DNA from: PALSA-612 sp035652235
GTDB lineage: Bacteria > Actinomycetota > Thermoleophilia > Gaiellales > Gaiellaceae
Assembly (NCBI GenBank): GCA_035652235.1
Contig: DASREE010000042.1
Location: 1-64,000 of the forward strand
Direction of reading: 5' to 3'
DNA: 64,000 nucleotides
The position numbers and the translations under genes are program-made. The notes below the pieces were generated by a model, which saw only the letters and a program-made list of their open reading frames with translations, made no database searches and had not been told where the DNA came from. Positions within the stretch are counted from its first letter, which is position 1. Every line of letters begins with the position of its first letter. Shown here one piece after another: positions 7,273 through 15,203 of the stretch.

Positions 7273-8349
7273 GTGACCGGGACGGTCGAGCAGCGGCCTC
7301 GCGCCCGCGGGAGCCCGGTCCGCCTGGCCGACGTCGCCGAGGCTGCGGGCGTCGGCACGTCGATCGTCTCGCGCGTCCTCAACGGCGACCCGACCGTCTC
7401 CGTCCGCCCCGAGACGCGCGAACGGATCGTCCGTGCAGCGCGGGAGCTGAACTACCGGCCGAACGCCTTCGCGCGCGGCCTGAAGCTCGCCCGGACGATG
7501 ACGATCGGGATGGTGATCCCGAACCTCGCCCATCCCGTCAACGCCGAGATCATCCGCGGTGCGGAACGCGCGGCGGCGGAGGCGGGCTACGTGATCCTGC
7601 TCGCCGACGCCGACGAGTTCCTCCAGAGCGGCGAGGCCTACCAGCGGCTGCTGCTCGAGCAGCGAGTCGACGGTCTGCTGATCGCGAGCGCGTCGATCGA
7701 GGAGCCGTTCCTGGCGGAGCTCGCGAGCCAGGGGTTGCCGTTCGTCCTCGTCAACCGCCGCGTGCGCGGGGTCGGTCCGTGCGTGAGCATCGACGACGCG
7801 GGCGGAACCGAGCTCGCCGTCGCGCACCTCGTCTCGCTCGGACACCGTCGCATCGCGCACATCGCGGGCCCGCAGGACGCGGACACGGCTCGCCGGCGGC
7901 TGGCCGGGTTCCGCGCCGGGATGCGCGCGGCCGGACTGCGGATCCCGCGCACGTACGTCAGCGAGGCACCCTTCGACGAGGAGAGCGGCAAGCAGGCGAT
8001 GACGAAGCTCCTCGACCTCGACCCGCCGCCGACGGCGGTCGTCGTCTGGAGCCTCGCCGCCGCCGTCGGCGCGCTCGCCGGGGCGAGCGAGCGCGGCGTC
8101 CGCGTCCCCGACGAGCTCTCGCTCGTCTCCTTCCACGACGCTCCGATCGCCGGCTACCTGACGCCCCCGCTGGCGACGATCCGGATGCCGCTGCGCGAGA
8201 TGGCCGAGCGCAGCGTGCAGGTGCTGCTGGAGCTGATCGGCGGCGCGCGGCACGCGCACAACGTCGTCGTCCCGACCGCTCCCGTCCTCGTCGAGCGCGA
8301 GTCGACGGCCCCGCCGTCCGGGGACTCGCCGGGCAGGCGCCGCCGGTAG
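7273..8349 (+). CDS. LacI-family transcriptional regulator
   Basis: A 358-residue LacI/GalR regulator. The N-terminal helix-turn-helix (about residues 16-40: VRLADVAEAAGVGTSIVSRVL) and the hinge segment ending NAFARGLKLARTM are classical. A periplasmic-binding-like effector domain follows (IGMVIPNLAHPVN, RVDGLLIASASI, VSIDDAGGTELAVAHLVSLGHRRIAHIAG). It sits inside the locus it probably controls. Three palindromes typical of LacI operators occur at the divergent promoters (3886, 3985) and just after this gene (8444). The effector is likely the imported compound or a breakdown product. Confidence 0.93.
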   Translation: MTGTVEQRPRARGSPVRLADVAEAAGVGTSIVSRVLNGDPTVSVRPETRERIVRAARELNYRPNAFARGLKLARTMTIGMVIPNLAHPVNAEIIRGAERAAAEAGYVILLADADEFLQSGEAYQRLLLEQRVDGLLIASASIEEPFLAELASQGLPFVLVNRRVRGVGPCVSIDDAGGTELAVAHLVSLGHRRIAHIAGPQDADTARRRLAGFRAGMRAAGLRIPRTYVSEAPFDEESGKQAMTKLLDLDPPPTAVVVWSLAAAVGALAGASERGVRVPDELSLVSFHDAPIAGYLTPPLATIRMPLREMAERSVQVLLELIGGARHAHNVVVPTAPVLVERESTAPPSGDSPGRRRR

Positions 8350-8410
8350 GCCCACCGGGGGCGGCGGGCGCAGCGGGGACGGAAGCGCTCCGCGGATCCG
8401 CAGCCGGCTC

Positions 8411-8440
8411 TTGACAGAGGCCCCAGCCGGTGCGAACATC
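8411..8440 (+). promoter_or_regulatory. Candidate promoter for the ABC-transporter operon
   Basis: A perfect TTGACA (8411-8416) is followed after 17-18 bases by GAACAT/AACATC (8434-8440), a weak -10. The LacI-type operator at 8444-8461 follows at once, overlapping the expected start of transcription. Confidence 0.55.
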
Positions 8441-8443
8441 GCC

Positions 8444-8461
8444 AGGAAAAACGTTTTTCCT
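8444..8461. promoter_or_regulatory. LacI-type operator O3 (ABC-transporter promoter)
   Basis: AGGAAAAACGTTTTTCCT is an uninterrupted 18-bp palindrome with the same core as O1 and O2. It lies just downstream of the regulator gene and 22 bases before the predicted GTG start of the solute-binding protein, placing the transporter under the same control as the divergent enzyme genes. Confidence 0.85.
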
Positions 8462-8482
8462 ACCTCGGGAAGGGAGGAGCCG

Positions 8483-10147
8483 GTGCAACGTGAGGTGGAC
8501 GCGGTCAGGGAGATCGTCGAGCAGTACCACGACCGCAAGATCGATCGCCGCGAGTTCTTCAAGCGGGCGGGCGCGCTCGGCCTGTCCATGAGCGCCGCCT
8601 CCGCGCTCGTCGCCTCGCCGGCGTACGGACGGGCGCGCGGCGCGCGGCTCGCCGGCGTGACTCGCGGAGGAACGTTCATCGAGGGATACGACCGCGACTT
8701 CACGAAGATGGACACGGTGCAGAGCGGCTGGGCCGACCCCGGCTACAACGCCATCTACGAGTACGTCGTCATCCGCGATCCCAAGGGCCGCATCGTGCCC
8801 GCGATGGCGGAGTCGTGGAAGGTCTCTGCCGACGGTCTCACCTGGACGTTCAAGATCCGCAGGGGGCTGAAGTTCCACTCGGGCGCGCCCTGCACCGCCA
8901 AGGAGGTCGTCGACAACTTCAACATCTTCAAGAACCCGAAGGTGGGCCAGAACGCGATCTTCTGGCCGCCGATGACGATCAGCCAGGGGCCGAACAACAC
9001 GGTCGTGATCAAGCTCAAGAAACCGGATGCGGCGCTTCCGGAGACGATCGCGACCGAGTACTCGATGATCGAGAATCTCGCGACGCGCGCGAAGCTGGGG
9101 CAGAAGTACGGAGCCGTGGGCGAGGACGGCACCGGCCCGTTCACCCTGGCCGAGTTCACGCCGGGCGCCCGCGTCCGGGTGCGGCGCTGGGATGGCTATC
9201 CAGGCTCCATCATCCCCTTCCTGCAGAACCACGGCAAGGCGTACGTCGACGAGGTGCGCTGGGTACCGATTCTCGAGCCGGCGAACCGCGCCAACGAGAT
9301 CGAGAGCGGCACGGTGCACGCGGTCAAGAACCCGGCCGGACAGGATGTGAGCCGGCTGAAGGGAAACAGCGACCTGGTCGTGCTCGAGTGGCCGGCGCTC
9401 GCCAACTCGTTCATGAGCCCGAACTGGCAGCGTTCGGACCTCGGCTTCAACGACATCCGCGTCCGCCAGGCGATCTCGCACGCGATCGACCGGGAGGGCA
9501 TCGCCAAGGCCGTCTTCTTCGGGAACGCCGTTCCCACCTACGGACCGATCGCGCCGAACTACAAGTACTACAACCCGGCGGTCGAGAAGTTCAATCACTT
9601 CGACCCCAACCTGTCGAAGAAGCTGCTCGACCAGGCCGGGTGGGTGAAGGGGCCGGGCGGGATCCGCGTGAAGAGGGGCAAGAAGCTCTCCTTCACTCAC
9701 CTGGACTGGGCGGCCCAGCCGCAGGGCAAGCTGATCATGGAGGCGATCGTCCCGATGCTGCGCGACGTCGGCATCGAGATGAAGGTGAAGTCGCTGGAGA
9801 GCGCCGCCTTCTTTCCCGCCTATCCGAAGTCGGACTCGTTCGGCTACGAGTGGCTGTGGTCGTCTCCGGTCGACGTGCTCGTCATCTTCAACGTCATCCC
9901 GACCCCGGCCTACAACGGACGGCTCCCCGACCTGACGGCTGCCTTCAAGCAGTGGCAGACCGCCAAGAACGAGGCCCAGCTCAAAGCTGCGGCGTACAAG
10001 GCGCAGTTCATCTGGGCCCAGAAGCTGCCCAAGATTCCGATTGTCACGCGCAACGACATCTGGGTGTACAACAAGAAGGTGCACGGCTGGAGGCCGACCC
10101 AGACGATGCTCTACCCGCTGTACAACGACGTCTGGGTTGAGCGCTAG
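8483..10147 (+). CDS. Tat-exported peptide/nickel-type ABC solute-binding protein (family 5)
   Basis: A 554-residue extracellular binding protein of SBP family 5 (OppA/DppA-like). The twin-arginine signal DRREFFKRAGALGLS starts near residue 21 and ends around SPAYGRA; the mature part shows RRGLKFHSGAPCTAKEVVDNF, GTGPFTL, DIRVRQAISHAIDRE and LLDQAGW, all family signatures. The GTG at 8483 follows AGGGAGGAG; the frame extends to a TTG at 8411, but that lies in the promoter. First gene of the transporter operon (SBP, two permeases, two ATPases). Ligands of this family include peptides, glycosides and opines. Confidence 0.9.
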   Translation: MQREVDAVREIVEQYHDRKIDRREFFKRAGALGLSMSAASALVASPAYGRARGARLAGVTRGGTFIEGYDRDFTKMDTVQSGWADPGYNAIYEYVVIRDPKGRIVPAMAESWKVSADGLTWTFKIRRGLKFHSGAPCTAKEVVDNFNIFKNPKVGQNAIFWPPMTISQGPNNTVVIKLKKPDAALPETIATEYSMIENLATRAKLGQKYGAVGEDGTGPFTLAEFTPGARVRVRRWDGYPGSIIPFLQNHGKAYVDEVRWVPILEPANRANEIESGTVHAVKNPAGQDVSRLKGNSDLVVLEWPALANSFMSPNWQRSDLGFNDIRVRQAISHAIDREGIAKAVFFGNAVPTYGPIAPNYKYYNPAVEKFNHFDPNLSKKLLDQAGWVKGPGGIRVKRGKKLSFTHLDWAAQPQGKLIMEAIVPMLRDVGIEMKVKSLESAAFFPAYPKSDSFGYEWLWSSPVDVLVIFNVIPTPAYNGRLPDLTAAFKQWQTAKNEAQLKAAAYKAQFIWAQKLPKIPIVTRNDIWVYNKKVHGWRPTQTMLYPLYNDVWVER

Positions 10148-10171
10148 CGGCTTGCGCCCGACTCGTGCTTC

Positions 10172-10203
10172 GGCGGTGGTCCGGTACGCGCCGGGCCACC
10201 GCC
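10172..10203 (+). terminator. Strong intercistronic stem-loop after the SBP gene
   Basis: GGCGGTGG-T-CCGG pairs with CCGG-G-CCACCGCC across the loop TACGCG: a 13-bp stem with one T-G wobble. There is no T-run. It lies 24 bases after the SBP stop and 22 before the permease start, so it more likely stabilises the SBP message or attenuates transcription than fully ends it. Confidence 0.75.
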
Positions 10204-10225
10204 ACGCCGATAGCGAGTGGCGCCC

Positions 10226-11161
10226 ATGAAGCGGTTCGTGCTCCGCCGGCTGTGCTCGGCGATCCTGCTGCTGTTCGTCTCCACGATCGTGATCTTCTAC
10301 GGGTTGCGAGCGGCGCCCGGCGACGTCACCTCGCAGCTCGTCAACCCGGCCAACTCCTACTCCACCTACCTGATCCCGAACCTGAAGCACCATCTCGGGC
10401 TCGACCGGCCCCTCGTCAACCAGTACCTGATCTTCATGCGCAACTTGTTCGAGGGGGATCCTGGGATCTCGTTGATCAACGGCTCCCCGATCACGACGAT
10501 CATCGGACGCGCGGGAGTCCAAACGCTCAAGCTGGGGGCTGCTGCGTTCGTCCTCACCTACCTCGTCGCCATCCCGCTCGGGCTCCTCGCCGCCTGGCGA
10601 CGGAACTCCGTCCTCGACCAGGGCACGATGCTCGTCGCCGTGCTGGGGATGGGCGTACCGAACTTCTTCCTGGCGATCCTGCTCATCCACTTCTTCTCGA
10701 TCGACCTCAGGTGGCTGCCGGCGGCGGGGTCGGGCGGAATCTCGTACCTCGTTCTTCCCGCGCTGGTGCTCGCGGCCCAGGCGATCGCCGTCAACCTGCG
10801 GATGGTGCGCTCGTCGGTGCTGGAGCAGCTGAGCCGCGACTACGTGCGCACGCTACGGGCCAAGGGCATCTCCGAACGTCGTATCGTCGCCGTGCACGCG
10901 CTGCGGAACGCGCTGCCTCCGATCCTGGCGCTGGCCGGCATCACCATGCGCGACCTGCTCGCGTACACGATGATCGTCGAGGTCATCTTCCGCTGGCCGG
11001 GGCTCGGCTACCAGCTCGTCGAGAGCATCCTGCAGCGTGATTACACGCTCTCGCAGGTACTGGCGATCCTGCTCGCGGTCTGCGTCATCTTCTTCAACTT
11101 CCTCGCCGATCTCGGCCAGCGGTACGCGGACCCCCGCGTGCGCGAGGAGGCCTACGGATGA
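10226..11161 (+). CDS. ABC transporter permease (DppB/OppB-type)
   Basis: A 311-residue inner-membrane permease. An N-terminal segment MKRFVLRRLCSAILLLFVSTIVIFY precedes the periplasmic part, and the EAA loop reads YVRTLRAKGISERRIVAVHALRNALPP, typical of DppB. About six membrane spans are visible. The ATG at 10226 is preferred; a GTG at 10217 is in frame. It pairs with the permease at 11244 to form the channel. Confidence 0.9.
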   Translation: MKRFVLRRLCSAILLLFVSTIVIFYGLRAAPGDVTSQLVNPANSYSTYLIPNLKHHLGLDRPLVNQYLIFMRNLFEGDPGISLINGSPITTIIGRAGVQTLKLGAAAFVLTYLVAIPLGLLAAWRRNSVLDQGTMLVAVLGMGVPNFFLAILLIHFFSIDLRWLPAAGSGGISYLVLPALVLAAQAIAVNLRMVRSSVLEQLSRDYVRTLRAKGISERRIVAVHALRNALPPILALAGITMRDLLAYTMIVEVIFRWPGLGYQLVESILQRDYTLSQVLAILLAVCVIFFNFLADLGQRYADPRVREEAYG

Positions 11162-11243
11162 GTGCGCGACCTGTTTGGGCTTCCCCGGGGTCGCCCGGGC
11201 CGGCTGCGGCTTCTTCTACGCACCCGGCACGCGAGGCCGCTCG

Positions 11244-12152
11244 ATGAGCGCGGTCGCGGAGGCCGTCGAGCCGCTCGAGCTGGTCGCAGCGCCGAGCCGC
11301 TTCCGCGACTCGGTCGCGCTGCTCAGGACGAACAAGCTCGCGCTGCTCGGCGCCGTCGTCACGCTCGTCTTCTTCGGCATCGGCGCCGTCGGCGCGGTGA
11401 TCGTGCTCGTCCCCAGCCTGCAGCACCTGTACCTCGACCAAGACCTCGTCGACACGCTGAAGCCTCCGTTCACCTCGGGGCACCTCCTCGGCACCGACAA
11501 CTTCGGACGGGACATGGCCTGGCGGATCACCGCCGGGACCGGCATCTCGCTTCTCGTCGGCGTCGCCGTCACCCTCGTCTCGGTACTGGTCGGGATGACG
11601 CTGGGCGCGGTCGCCGGCTACTTCCGGGGCGGCACGGACACGGTCATCAGCGCCCTCATCGACTTCACCTGGGGCTTCCCGCTGCTGCTCGTCGCGGTCA
11701 TCGCCGTGGGCATCCTGCAGCCGGGGCTGACGCCGGTGATCGTGGCCGTCGCGCTCGTCAACTGGGCCGGCTTCGCCCGCATCATCCGTGCGGAGGCGAT
11801 CTCCCTGCGGGAGCGGGAGTTCGTCGAGGCGGCACGTGCGCTCGGTGTCTCCCACCTGCGGATCCTCGTGCGGCACATCGTCCCGAACACCGTCGCCAGC
11901 ACGCTCGTCATGAGCTCGTACTACGTCGCCTACGCGGTGATCGCCGAGGCGGGCCTGTCGTTCATCGGCATGGGCGCCCAGCCGCCGACCCCGAGCCTCG
12001 GCCAGATGATCGCCTCCGGCCGGGATTACCTCTACGTCGATAGCTGGATGGCGATCATCCCGGGCATCGCGATCGCCCTGGTCGTGCTCGGCCTGAACAC
12101 GCTCGGCGACGGGCTCCGCGACATCTTCGACATCCGGGCGAGGCGGTGGTGA
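11244..12152 (+). CDS. ABC transporter permease (DppC/OppC-type)
   Basis: A 302-residue permease with the DppC-type signature LLGTDNFGRDMAWRITAGT and the EAA loop FVEAARALGVSHLRILVRHIVPNT. Five to six hydrophobic spans are present. The ATG at 11244 begins a typical soluble N-terminus; the frame is open further upstream into the first permease gene, but that part is not membrane-like. It starts 82 bases after the first permease stops and overlaps the next gene by GTGA. Confidence 0.9.
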   Translation: MSAVAEAVEPLELVAAPSRFRDSVALLRTNKLALLGAVVTLVFFGIGAVGAVIVLVPSLQHLYLDQDLVDTLKPPFTSGHLLGTDNFGRDMAWRITAGTGISLLVGVAVTLVSVLVGMTLGAVAGYFRGGTDTVISALIDFTWGFPLLLVAVIAVGILQPGLTPVIVAVALVNWAGFARIIRAEAISLREREFVEAARALGVSHLRILVRHIVPNTVASTLVMSSYYVAYAVIAEAGLSFIGMGAQPPTPSLGQMIASGRDYLYVDSWMAIIPGIAIALVVLGLNTLGDGLRDIFDIRARRW

Positions 12153-13174
12153 GCGTTCGCCAGCAGGTCGCGTCCCAGGGCGCGGCGGCGTCGTCCGACG
12201 ACGCGGTCCTCGACGTGCAGGCGATGACGACCGAGGTGCGGGTGCGCCGCGGGGTGTTCAAGGCGGTCGACGGCGTCTCGTTCGCGGTCGGGCGCGGCGA
12301 GATCCTCGGCATCGTCGGCGAGAGCGGCTGCGGCAAGACGATGACCGCGCTGACCCTCATGCGTCTGCTGCCCCCATCGGCCCGGGTGCAGGGGGGGCAC
12401 GCGTGGCTCGACGGCGTCGACCTCCTCTCCCTGAGCCCGGCAGCGATGCGGCGCGTCCGCGGCAAGGAGATCTCGATGGTGTTCCAGGAGCCGATGACGA
12501 GCCTCGATCCGGCGTTCACGGTCGGCGACCAGATCGTCGAGACGATCCGCGCGCACGAGGACGTCGGCAAGGAGGAGGCCCTCGAGCGAGCGGTGCGGAT
12601 CCTCGAGGACGTCGGCATCCCGAACTCGGGCAAGCGTCTGCGCGACTATCCGCACCAGTTCTCGGGCGGGATGCGCCAGCGGGTGATGCTGGCGATCGCT
12701 CTCGTCCTGCGCCCGAAGCTCGTCGTCGCCGACGAGCCGACCACGGCGCTCGACGTCACCATCCAGGCGCAGATCCTCGAGCTGATCGCCGCTCTGCGCA
12801 GCGAGTTCGGGATGAGCGTGATCCTCATCACCCACAATCTCGGCGTCGTCCACGAGGTCGCCGACCGGGTGGCGATCATGTACGCCGGCGAGATCGTCGA
12901 GACCGGGCCGGTGCGCGAGATCTTCGCCGACCCCAGGCATCCCTACACCCAGGGGCTCCTGCGCAGCATTCCCGGTCTCGCCACGCGCGGCCGCCACCTG
13001 CCCGTCATCCCCGGGCGCGTGCCGGAGCTGTCCGAGCTGCCGCCGGCGTGCCGTTTCGCTCCCCGGTGCGCAAACCGGATCGAGCGCTGCGAACAAGTCC
13101 ATCCCCGCCTCGAGGCCCACACCGATGCCCGTGAGCTCCGCTGCTACAACCCGACACCGCTCGCCCGCCGCTGA
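12149..13174 (+). CDS. ABC transporter ATP-binding protein (DppD/OppD-type)
   Basis: A 341-residue ATPase with Walker A GESGCGKT, Q-loop (FQEPMTSLDP), signature FSGGMRQRVMLAIAL, Walker B LVVADEPTTALD and switch HN. The C-terminal oligopeptide-transporter domain has the cysteine pattern CRFAPRCANRIERC, which in this family can hold an iron-sulfur cluster. The GTG at 12149 overlaps the permease stop (GTGA); a GTG three bases earlier is also possible. Confidence 0.92.
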   Translation: MSVRQQVASQGAAASSDDAVLDVQAMTTEVRVRRGVFKAVDGVSFAVGRGEILGIVGESGCGKTMTALTLMRLLPPSARVQGGHAWLDGVDLLSLSPAAMRRVRGKEISMVFQEPMTSLDPAFTVGDQIVETIRAHEDVGKEEALERAVRILEDVGIPNSGKRLRDYPHQFSGGMRQRVMLAIALVLRPKLVVADEPTTALDVTIQAQILELIAALRSEFGMSVILITHNLGVVHEVADRVAIMYAGEIVETGPVREIFADPRHPYTQGLLRSIPGLATRGRHLPVIPGRVPELSELPPACRFAPRCANRIERCEQVHPRLEAHTDARELRCYNPTPLARR

Positions 13175-14189
13175 CGGCAAGCCGCTGCTCGCGGTCAGCG
13201 GCCTGACGAAGCGCTTCCCGGTCGAGCGGGACGTCGTCGGGCGCCCGACGAGCTGGCTGTCCGCCGTGGACGAGGTCGACTTCGAGATCTACCCGGGAGA
13301 GACGCTCGCGCTCGTGGGCGAGTCGGGATCGGGGAAGAGCACGCTCGCGCGGCTCCTGCTCCGCCTCATCCCGGCGACGAGCGGAACCGTCCTCTTCGAC
13401 GGGCTCGACGTGCACCGAGCGTCGCGGCAGCAGCTGCGCGCGTTCCGGCGTCGCGCCCAGATCGTCTTCCAGGATCCTTTCGGCTCGCTCGATCCCCGCA
13501 TGCGGGTGTCCTCGATCGTGGCCGAGGGGATGGGCCACCTCTCGCTCTCCCGCCGGGAGCGGCGCAAGCGCGTGCTGGAGCTGCTCGAGCTCGTGCAGCT
13601 GCCGCCGCAGGCGATCGACCGCTTCCCGCACGAGTTCTCGGGCGGTCAGCGGCAGCGTGTCAGCATCGCGCGCGCGCTCGCGGTCAACCCGACGTTCCTC
13701 GTCGCCGACGAGCCCGTGAGCGCGCTCGACGTCTCCGTGCAGAGCCACATCCTCAACCTCCTCCACGACCTGCGCGCGCGGCTCCGGCTCACCTACCTGT
13801 TCGTCAGTCACGACATGTCGGTCGTCCACCACATCGCGGATCGGGTCGCCGTCATGTACCTGGGGAAGATCGTCGAGATCGCGCCCGCCGAGGAGCTGTT
13901 CCAGAACCCGAGACACCCGTACACGCAGGCGCTCCTCTCGTCCGTTCCCGCGCTGATGCGGCACGGGATCGAGCGGCGCCTCGTGCTGCAAGGTGACATC
14001 CCGAGCCCGATCGATCCGCCGCAGGCGTGTCGCTTCGCGAGCCGCTGCTTCCGTCCGATCGAGCGCTGCCGCTCGCAGGTGCCGCCGCTGGAGGCGATCG
14101 ACCGAGGCGGCGAGCGCGAGCACCTGGTCGCCTGCTTCAACCCGGCGCCCCTGTCCCAGCTCCAGGACCATGCGCACGCTCCCCGTTGA
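13125..14189 (+). CDS. ABC transporter ATP-binding protein (DppF/OppF-type)
   Basis: A 354-residue ATPase with Walker A GESGSGKST, Q-loop FQDPFGSLDP, signature FSGGQRQRVSIARAL, Walker B FLVADEPVSALD, switch SHD, and C-terminal CRFASRCFRPIERC. The ATG at 13125 overlaps the end of the first ATPase gene by 50 bases. It completes a two-ATPase, two-permease importer. Confidence 0.92.
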   Translation: MPVSSAATTRHRSPAADGKPLLAVSGLTKRFPVERDVVGRPTSWLSAVDEVDFEIYPGETLALVGESGSGKSTLARLLLRLIPATSGTVLFDGLDVHRASRQQLRAFRRRAQIVFQDPFGSLDPRMRVSSIVAEGMGHLSLSRRERRKRVLELLELVQLPPQAIDRFPHEFSGGQRQRVSIARALAVNPTFLVADEPVSALDVSVQSHILNLLHDLRARLRLTYLFVSHDMSVVHHIADRVAVMYLGKIVEIAPAEELFQNPRHPYTQALLSSVPALMRHGIERRLVLQGDIPSPIDPPQACRFASRCFRPIERCRSQVPPLEAIDRGGEREHLVACFNPAPLSQLQDHAHAPR

Positions 14190-14868
14190 GCTGACCTCCT
14201 GCGACGGGGTCGTCCTGCGCGGCGAGCGCTGGGGAGACGGCGACGACTGGCTCGTGCTCCTGCACGACCTGGGGCACGACCTCGACTCCTGGCGCGCGGT
14301 GGAGGATCTGGCCGCATTCCGCGAGGGCTGGTCCGTGCTCGCGCTCGATCTCCGTGGTCACGGCGGCTCGGACGACCCCTGGCATGCGAGACGCGCCGTA
14401 GGCGACGTCGAGGCTGCGATGCGGTACGCGCGGGCGCAGGGCGCGCGGAGCGTGTGCCTGGGCGGAGCGGGAGCGGGGGCGACCCTGGCGCTCGCCGCGT
14501 GCGCCGCGCGCGATGCTCCCGACGCGCTCGTGCTCGTCTCGCCCGCCCTGCTCGACGGGTTCGACCTCTCGGAGCTGCGCGGTCCCGGGGTGTCGAAGCT
14601 GTTTCTCGTCGGGTCGCACGACCGGGCCGCCGCCGAGGCGACCGCGGAGCTGCGCAGGGTCTCGATCGGCCAGCCGCTCGTCGTCAACTTCCCGACCGCT
14701 CAGCGTGGCGCGGAGCTGCTCGAGGGCGACTGGGCGACACAGGCGCTCGAGCACCTCGTCGCCTTTGTCGACGAGCAGCGGGCGCTCGCCCGCGCCCCTC
14801 TGGCGCTCGCGCGGACGCCGCCGCCCGCCTCGATGTTCCCGCCGGCCGAGCCCGCCGAATGGGTCTAG
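14170..14868 (+). CDS. Alpha/beta-hydrolase-fold protein lacking the nucleophile
   Basis: A 232-residue alpha/beta-hydrolase-fold protein: LVLLHDLGHDLDSW (oxyanion region), LALDLRGHGGSDDP and LVLVSPALLDGF. The nucleophile elbow, normally GxSxG, reads LGGAGAGA, with Ala where Ser is expected, and the region that normally carries the catalytic His reads TAQRGAELLEG. So the fold is kept but two of the three catalytic residues appear lost. It overlaps the second ATPase by 20 bases and the next gene by 10, so it is part of the operon. It may be a binding or scaffold protein rather than an enzyme; a misalignment by eye is possible. Confidence 0.72.
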   Translation: MRTLPVELTSCDGVVLRGERWGDGDDWLVLLHDLGHDLDSWRAVEDLAAFREGWSVLALDLRGHGGSDDPWHARRAVGDVEAAMRYARAQGARSVCLGGAGAGATLALAACAARDAPDALVLVSPALLDGFDLSELRGPGVSKLFLVGSHDRAAAEATAELRRVSIGQPLVVNFPTAQRGAELLEGDWATQALEHLVAFVDEQRALARAPLALARTPPPASMFPPAEPAEWV

Positions 14869-15203
14869 ACATCACCGACGCCGCGCTGGAGGCGTTCCTC
14901 CACGGCGACCCCGAGCCCGTGGTGCTCGTCAACCTCGTCCGGATCCGGGCTGGTGGGGACGAGGCCTACCGCCGCTACGGCGAGGCGGTCGCCCCGCTGC
15001 TCGCGAGAGTCGGCGCCGAGGTCCTCTTCTCGGGCCGCGCGGCGGGCGCTCTGATCGGCGACGAGCGCTGGGACGTCGCGACCGTCGTCCGCTACCCGAG
15101 CCGCCTCGCGCTCGCCCAGCTCGTCCACGACCCCGACTTCGCGGCGGCCGCGCCGCTGCGCCATGCCGCCCTCGAGGCCGGCCTGCTGTACGCGTTCACG
15201 TGA
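14859..15203 (+). CDS. DUF1330-like small protein
   Basis: A 114-residue protein with the pattern of dimeric alpha/beta-barrel DUF1330 proteins: VVLVNLVRIRAGGDEAYRRYGEAVAPLL, EVLFSGRA, VATVVRYPSRLALAQLVHDPDF. Relatives are small and of unknown catalytic role. It starts inside the preceding gene and ends with GTGA into the next one. Confidence 0.7.
   Translation: MGLDITDAALEAFLHGDPEPVVLVNLVRIRAGGDEAYRRYGEAVAPLLARVGAEVLFSGRAAGALIGDERWDVATVVRYPSRLALAQLVHDPDFAAAAPLRHAALEAGLLYAFT

Noticed and set aside
7958..10690. 910-codon minus-strand open frame
   Set aside because: Antisense shadow of the LacI and SBP genes, produced by high third-position GC.
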